A DNA stretch of 64,000 nucleotides from Muricea muricata. Lineage: Eukaryota > Cnidaria > Anthozoa > Malacalcyonacea > Plexauridae. The position numbers were made by a program, and so were the translations under genes. Of this stretch, positions 57,856-64,000 are shown piece by piece. Location of the stretch: assembly GCA_963855995.1 (NCBI GenBank), contig OY979723.1, positions 4,958,176 through 5,022,175 on the forward strand, given 5' to 3'. The notes under the pieces were generated by a model. It worked only from the letters and a program-made list of their open reading frames with translations. It did not search any database and was not told where the DNA came from. Position 1 is the first letter of the stretch. Each line of letters starts with the position of its first letter.

Positions 57856-60800
57856 GCTCAAATCACCAACTAAAAATTGCCGTCTTAAATCGATCACGGC
57901 GACGTTTTAGAGCTTAAAATGGTGTTTTAAGTGCTGAAGTGCACGAGTTGAGCGCAATGATGTAATGCAATCACGGACCTAAAAGAAACCTTCTAAATGG
58001 AAATCGCAGAACTTAGGAAGTCGGGAATCATGTTTTCGGCGCTTAAACCATCGAGATGAGCGAAATAACATGTTGAAATGAGAAACCTATAACTTGCTTG
58101 TAAACTGAAAAGAAACGATCTTAGAACCATCAAAATCGCGTTTTAAGCGTTCTTAAAGCGATTTGAGCGTAAAAATGTGCTCAAATCACCAACTAAAAAT
58201 TGCCGTCTTAAATCGATCACGGCGACGTTTTAGAGCTTAAAAGGGTGTTTTCAGTGCTGAAGTGAATGAGTTGAGCGCAATGATGTACTACAATCACGGA
58301 CCTAAAACCGACCTTCTAAATGGAAATTGCAGAAGTTAGCAAGTCGGGAATCATGTTTTCGGCTTTCAAACCATCGAGATGAGCGAAATAACATGTTGAC
58401 ATGAGAAACCTATAACTTGCTTTTAAACTGAAAAGAAACGATCTTAGAACCATCAAAGTTGCGTTTTAAGCGTTCTAGAAGCAATTTGAGCGTAAAAACA
58501 TGCTCAAATCACTAACTAAAAATGGCCATCTCAAATTGATCACGGCGACGTTTTAGAGCTTAAAATGGTGTTTTCAGTGCTGAAGTGAACGAGTTGAGCG
58601 CAATGATGTACTACAATCACGGACGTAAAAGAGACCTTCTAAATGAAAATCGCAGAACTTAGCAAGTCGGGAATCATGTTTTCGGCTTTCAAACCATCGA
58701 GATGAGCGAAATAACATGTTGAAATGAGAAACCTATAACTTGCTTTTAAACTGAAAAGAAACGATCTTAGAACCATCAAAGTTGCGTTTTAAGCGTTCTA
58801 GAAGCGATTTGAGCGTAAAAACATGCTCAAATCACTAACTAAAAATGGCCATCTCAAATTGATCACGGCGACGTTTTAGAGCTTAAAATGGTGTTTTCAG
58901 TGCTGAAGTGAACGAGTTGAGCGCAATGATGTTCTACAATCACGGACTTAAAAGAGACCTTCTAAATGGAAATTGCAGAAGTTAGCAAGTCGGGAATCAT
59001 GTTTTCGGCTTTCAAACCATCGAGATGAGCGAAATAACATGTTGAAATGAGAAACCTATAACTTGCTTTTAAACTGAAAAGAAACGATCTTAGAACCATC
59101 AAAGTTGCGTTTTAAGCGTTCTAGAAGCGATTTGAGCGTAAAAACATGCTCAAATCACTAACTAAAAATGGCCATCTCAAATTGATCACGGCGACGTTTT
59201 AGAGCTTAAAATGGTGTTTTCAGTGCTGAAGTGAACGAGTTGAGCGCAATGATGTACTACAATCACGGACCTAAAAGAGACCTTCTAAATGAAAATCGCA
59301 GAACTTAGCAAATCGGGAATCATGTTATCGGCTTTCAAACCATCGACATGAGCGAAATAACATGTTGAAATGAGAAACCTATAACTTGCTTTTAAACTGA
59401 AAAGAAACGATCTTAGAACCATCAAAGTTGCGTTTTAAGCGTTCTAGAAGCGATTTGAGCGTAAAAACATGCTCAAATCACTAACTAAAAATGGCCATCT
59501 CAAATTGATCACGGCGACGTTTTAGAGCTTAAAATGGTGTTTTCAGTGCTGAAGTGATCGAGTTGAGCGCAATGATGTACTGCAATCACGGACCTAAAAG
59601 AGACCTTCTAAATGGAAATCGCAGAACTTAGCAAGTCGGGAATCATGTTTTCGGCGCTCAAACCATTGAGATGAGCGAAATAACATGTTGAAATGAGAAA
59701 CCCATAAGTTGCTTGTAAACTGAAAAGAAACGGTCTGAGAACCATCAAAATCGCGTTTTAAGCGTTCTAGAAGCGATTTGACCGTAAAAACATGCTCAAA
59801 TCACCAACTAAAAATTGCCGTCTTAAATCGATCACGGCGACGTTTTAGAGCTTAAAATGGTGTTTTCAGTGCTGAAGTGATCGAGTTGAGCGCAATGATG
59901 TACTGCAATCACGGACCTAAAAGAGACCTTCTAAATGGAAATTGCAGAACTTAGCAAGTCAGGAATCATGTTTTCGGCGTTCAAACCATCGAGATGAGCG
60001 AAATAACATGTTGAAATGAGAAACCTATAACTTGCTTGTAAACTGAAAAGAAACGATCTTAGAACCATAAAAATCGCGTTTTAAGCGTTCTAGAAGCGAT
60101 TTGAGCGTAAAAACATGCTCAAATCACCAACTAATAATTGCCGTCTTAAATCGATCACGGCGACGTTTTAGAGCTTAAAATGGTGTTTTCAGTGCTGAAG
60201 TGAACGAGTTGAGCGCAATGATGTACTACAATCACGGACCTAAAAGAGACCTTCTAAATGAAAATCGCAGAACTTAGCAAATCGGGAATCATGTTATCGG
60301 CTTTCAAACCATCGACATGAGCGAAATAACATGTTGAAATGAGAAACCTATAACTTGCTTTTAAACTGAAAAGAAACGATCTTAGAACCGTCAAAGTTGC
60401 GTTTTAAGCGTTCTAGAAGCGATTTGAGCGTAAAAACATGCTCAAATCACTAACTAAAAATGGCCATCTCAAATTGATCACGGCGACGTTTTAGAGCTTA
60501 AAATGGTGTTTTCAGTGCTGAAGTGATCGAGTTGAGCGCAATGATGTACTGCAATCACGGACCTAAAAGAGACCTTCTAAATGGAAATCGCAGAACTTAG
60601 CAAGTCGGGAATCATGTTTTCGGCGCTCAAACCATTGAGATGAGCGAAATAACATGTTGAAATGAGAAACCCATAAGTTGCTTGTAAACTGAAAAGAAAC
60701 GGTCTGAGAACCATCAAAATCGCGTTTTAAGCGTTCTAGAAGCGATTTGACCGTAAAAACATGCTCAAATCACCAACTAAAAATTGCCGTCTTAAATCGA

Positions 60801-63800
60801 TCACGGCGACGTTTTAGAGCTTAAAATGGTGTTTTCAGTGCTGAAGTGATCGAGTTGAGCGCAATGATGTACTGCAATCACGGACCTAAAAGAGACCTTC
60901 TAAATGGAAATTGCAGAACTTAGCAAGTCAGGAATCATGTTTTCGGCGTTCAAACCATCGAGATGAGCGAAATAACATGTTGAAATGAGAAACCTATAAC
61001 TTGCTTGTAAACTGAAAAGAAACGATCTTAGAACCATAAAAATCGCGTTTTAAGCGTTCTAGAAGCGATTTGAGCGTAAAAACATGCTCAAATCACCAAC
61101 TAATAATTGCCGTCTTAAATCGATCACGGCGACGTTTTAGAGCTTAAAATGGTGTTTTCAGTGCTGAAGTGAACGAGTTGAGCGCAATGATATAATACAA
61201 TCACCGACCTAAAAGAAACCTTCTAAATGGAAATCGCAGAACTTAGGAAGTCGGGAATCATGTTTTCGGCGCTTAAACCATCGAGATGAGCGAAATAACA
61301 TGTTGAAATGAGAAACCTATAACTTGCTTGTAAACTGAAAAGAAACGATCTTAGAACCATCAAAATCGCGTTTTAAGCGTTCTAGAAGCGATTTGAGCGT
61401 AAAAATATGCTCAAATCACCAACTAAAAATTGCCGTCTTAAATCGATCACGGCGACGTTTTAGAGCTTAAAATGGTGTTTTCAGAGCTAAGTGAAGGAGT
61501 TGAGCGCAATGATGTACTACAATCACGGACCTAAAAGAGACCTTCTAAATGGAAATCGCAGAATTTAGCAAGTCGGGAATCATGTTTTCGGCGCTCAAAC
61601 CATTGAGATGAGCGAAATATCATGTTGAAATGAGAAACCCATAAGTTGCTTGTAAACTGAAAAGAAACGGTCTTAGAACCATCAAAATCGCGTTTTAAGC
61701 GTTCTAGAAGCGATTTGAGCGTAAAAACATGCTCAAATCACCAACTAAAAATTGCCGTCTTAAATCGATCACGGCGACGTTTTAGAGCTTAAAACGGTGT
61801 TTTCAGTGCTGAAGTGATCGAGTTGAGCGCAATGATGTACTGCAATCACGGACCTAAAAGAGACCTTCTAAATGGAAATTGCAGAACTTAGCAAGTCGGG
61901 AATCATGTTTTCGGCGTTCAAACCATCGAGATGAGCGAAATAACATGTTGAAATGAGAAACCTGTAACTTGCTTAGAAACTGAAAAGAAACGGTCTTAGA
62001 ACCATCAAAATCGCGTTTTAAGCGTTCTAGAAGCGATTTGAGCGTAAAAATATGCTCAAATCACCAACTAAAAATTGCCGTCTTAAATCGATCACGGCGA
62101 CTTTTGGAGCTTAAAATAGTGTTTTCAGTGCTGAAGTGAACGAGTTGAGCGCAATGTTGTACTAAAATCACGGACCTAAAAGAGACCTGCTAAATGGAAA
62201 TCGCAGAACTTAGCAAGCCGGGAATCATGTTTTCGGCGCTCAAACCATTGAGATAAGCGAAATAACATGTTGATATGAGAAACCTATAACTTGCTTGTAA
62301 ACTGAAAAGAAACGATCTTAGAACCATCAAAATCGCGTTTTCAGCGTTCTAGAAGCGATTTGAGCGTAAAAACATGCTCAAATCACCAACTAAAAATTAC
62401 CGTCTTAAATCGATCACGGCGACGTTTTAGAGCTTAAAATGGTGTTTTCAGTGCTGAAGTGATCGAGTTGAGCGCAATGATGTACTGCAATCACGGACCT
62501 AAAAGAGACCTTCGAAATGGAAATTGCAGAACTTAGCAAGTCGGGAATCATGTTTTCGGCGTTCAAACCATCGAGATGAGCGAAATAACATGTTGAAATG
62601 AGAAACCTATAACTTGCTTGTAAACATAAAAGAAACGATCTTAGAACCATCAAAATCGCGTTTTAAGCATTCTAGAAGCGATTTGAGCGTAAAAACATGC
62701 TCAAATCACCAACTAATAATTGCCGTCTTAAATCGATCACGGCGACGTTTTAGAGCTTAAAATGGTGTTTTCAGTGCTGAAGTGAACGAGTTGAACGCAA
62801 TGATGTAATACAATCACCGACCTAAAAGAAACCTTCTAAATGGAAATCGCAGAACTTAGCAAGTCGGGAATCATGTTTTCGGCGCTCAAACCATTGAGAT
62901 GATCGAAATAACATGTTGAAATGAGAAACCTATAAGTTGCTTGTAAACTGAAAAGAAACGGTCTTAGAACCATCAAAATCGCGTTTTAAGCGTTCTAGAA
63001 GCGATTTGAGCGTAAAAATATGCTCAAATCACCAACTAAAAATTGCCGTCTTAAATCGATCACGGCGACGTTTTAGAGCTTAAAATGGTGTTTTCAGTGC
63101 TGAAGTGAACGAGTTGAGCGCAATGATGTAATACAATCACCGACAAAAAGAAACTTTCTAAATGTAAATCGCAGAACTTAGCAAGTCGGGAATCATGTTT
63201 TCGGCGCTCAAACCATTGAGATGAGCGAAATAACATGTTGAAATGAGAAACCCATAAGTTGGTTGTAAACTGAAAAGAAACGGTCTGAGAACCATCAAAA
63301 TCGCGTTTTAAGCGTTCTAGAAGCGATTTGACCGTAAAAACATGCTCAAATCACCAACTAAAAATTGCCGTCTTAAATCGATCACGGCGACGTTTTAGAG
63401 CTTAAAATGGTGTTTTCAGTGCTGAAGTGATCGAGTTGAGCGCAATGATGTACTGCAATCACGGACCTAAAAGAGACCTTCTAAATGGAAATTGCAGAAC
63501 TTAGCAAGTCGGGAATCATGTTTTCGGCGTTCAAACCATCGAGATGAGCGAAATAACATGTTGAAATGAGAAACCTATAACTTGCTTGTAAACTGAAAAG
63601 AAACGATCTTAGAACCATAAAAATCGCGTTTTAAGCGTTCTAGAAGCGATTTGAGCGTAAAAACATGCTCAAATCACCAACTAATAATTGCCGTCTTAAA
63701 TCGATCACGGCGACGTTTTAGAGCTTAAAATGGTGTTTTCAGTGCTGAAGTGAACGAGTTGAGCGCAATGATATAATACAATCACCGACCTAAAAGAAAC

Positions 63801-64000
63801 CTTCTAAATGGAAATCGCAGAACTTAGGAAGTCGGGAATCATGTTTTCGGCGCTTAAACCATCGAGATGAGCGAAATAACATGTTGAAATGAGAAACCTA
63901 TAACTTGCTTGTAAACTGAAAAGAAACGATCTTAGAACCATCAAAATCGCGTTTTAAGCGTTCTAGAAGCGATTTGAGCGTAAAAATATGCTCAAATCAC

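Larger units (their letters stand above)
21737..64000. repeat. 323-bp satellite array, about 131 tandem copies, runs off the window
   Basis: A head-to-tail monomer of 323 bp (for example AAATGG at 22068 and 22391; TGAGCG at 27616 and 27939). Landmarks per monomer: TTCTAAATGGAAATCGCAG, GCGTTCTAGAAGCG, GATTTGAGCG...GCTCAAATC and CGATCACGGCGACGTTTTAG. It starts with a partial monomer and has no end within the window. The only non-satellite insert I saw is at 57749-57855. Monomers in the centre are near-identical in long blocks, while those at 21.7-26 kb and 57.8-64 kb are more varied. The recurrent 79-codon minus-strand frames in it are not genes. Could be pericentromeric, telomere-proximal or intronic. 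Confidence 0.98.

Noticed and set aside
26485..62653. About 20 near-identical 79-codon minus-strand frames at 323-bp multiples
   Set aside because: They are open only in monomer variants lacking particular stops, have no start context or family similarity, and simply mirror the satellite.
21737..64000. Satellite as a CRISPR-like or minisatellite gene array
   Set aside because: The whole 323-bp unit is repeated, with no unique spacers; context is animal.

Overview
The window comes from an intron-rich animal genome. Spliced exons with canonical GT/AG sites, a conserved mitochondrial gene (ACAD9), Penelope-like, BEL/Pao and Ty3/gypsy retroelements, hAT-type MITEs and a long satellite all point to a metazoan. 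The element mix would suit a cnidarian or other marine invertebrate, but the species cannot be read from the sequence. There are no prokaryotic features.

Region 1 (1-18.3 kb) is part of a host gene on the minus strand. Three exons (18184-18262, 1134-1205, 149-251) read in order and in phase. They encode a contiguous middle part of an acyl-CoA dehydrogenase of the ACAD9/VLCAD type, closer to ACAD9. The intron between the first two is about 17 kb and is built almost entirely of mobile DNA: a Penelope-like remnant with inverted arms (about 1420-2462); a 5.4 kb element with CCCTTACGG termini, long arrays of small palindromes and a BEN-domain mini-gene (2529-7899), itself hit by two hAT-type MITEs with perfect 8-bp target duplications; and a decayed BEL/Pao element (7927-17567) into which a 5.9 kb Ty3/gypsy element (9629-15528, TAGG duplication) was inserted. 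That gypsy element carries a further 136-bp insertion inside gag. The nesting is four levels deep: intron > BEL > gypsy > small insertion.

Region 2 (18.5-20.5 kb) is a broken Penelope-like element on the minus strand, with RT and GIY-YIG pieces, about 190-bp inverted terminal arms and hammerhead-ribozyme-like cores in the arms. A plus-strand exon (20881-21219) follows. It encodes a low-complexity, tyrosine-motif-rich peptide resembling a receptor or adaptor cytoplasmic tail.

Region 3 (21.74 kb to the window end) is a satellite array of about 131 copies of a 323-bp monomer. The monomer is itself a decayed trimer of 107/108-bp subunits. In the centre the monomers form nested higher-order repeats (969, 2261, 8073 and 7102 bp) that share private mutations, the mark of recent homogenisation by unequal exchange; the edges are more diverged. 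One small non-LTR retroposon tail interrupts it at 57.75 kb. The N-terminal exons of ACAD9, and any further exons of the plus-strand gene, would have to lie beyond this array, so the satellite is intronic, or the genes are broken here, or the assembly is misjoined.
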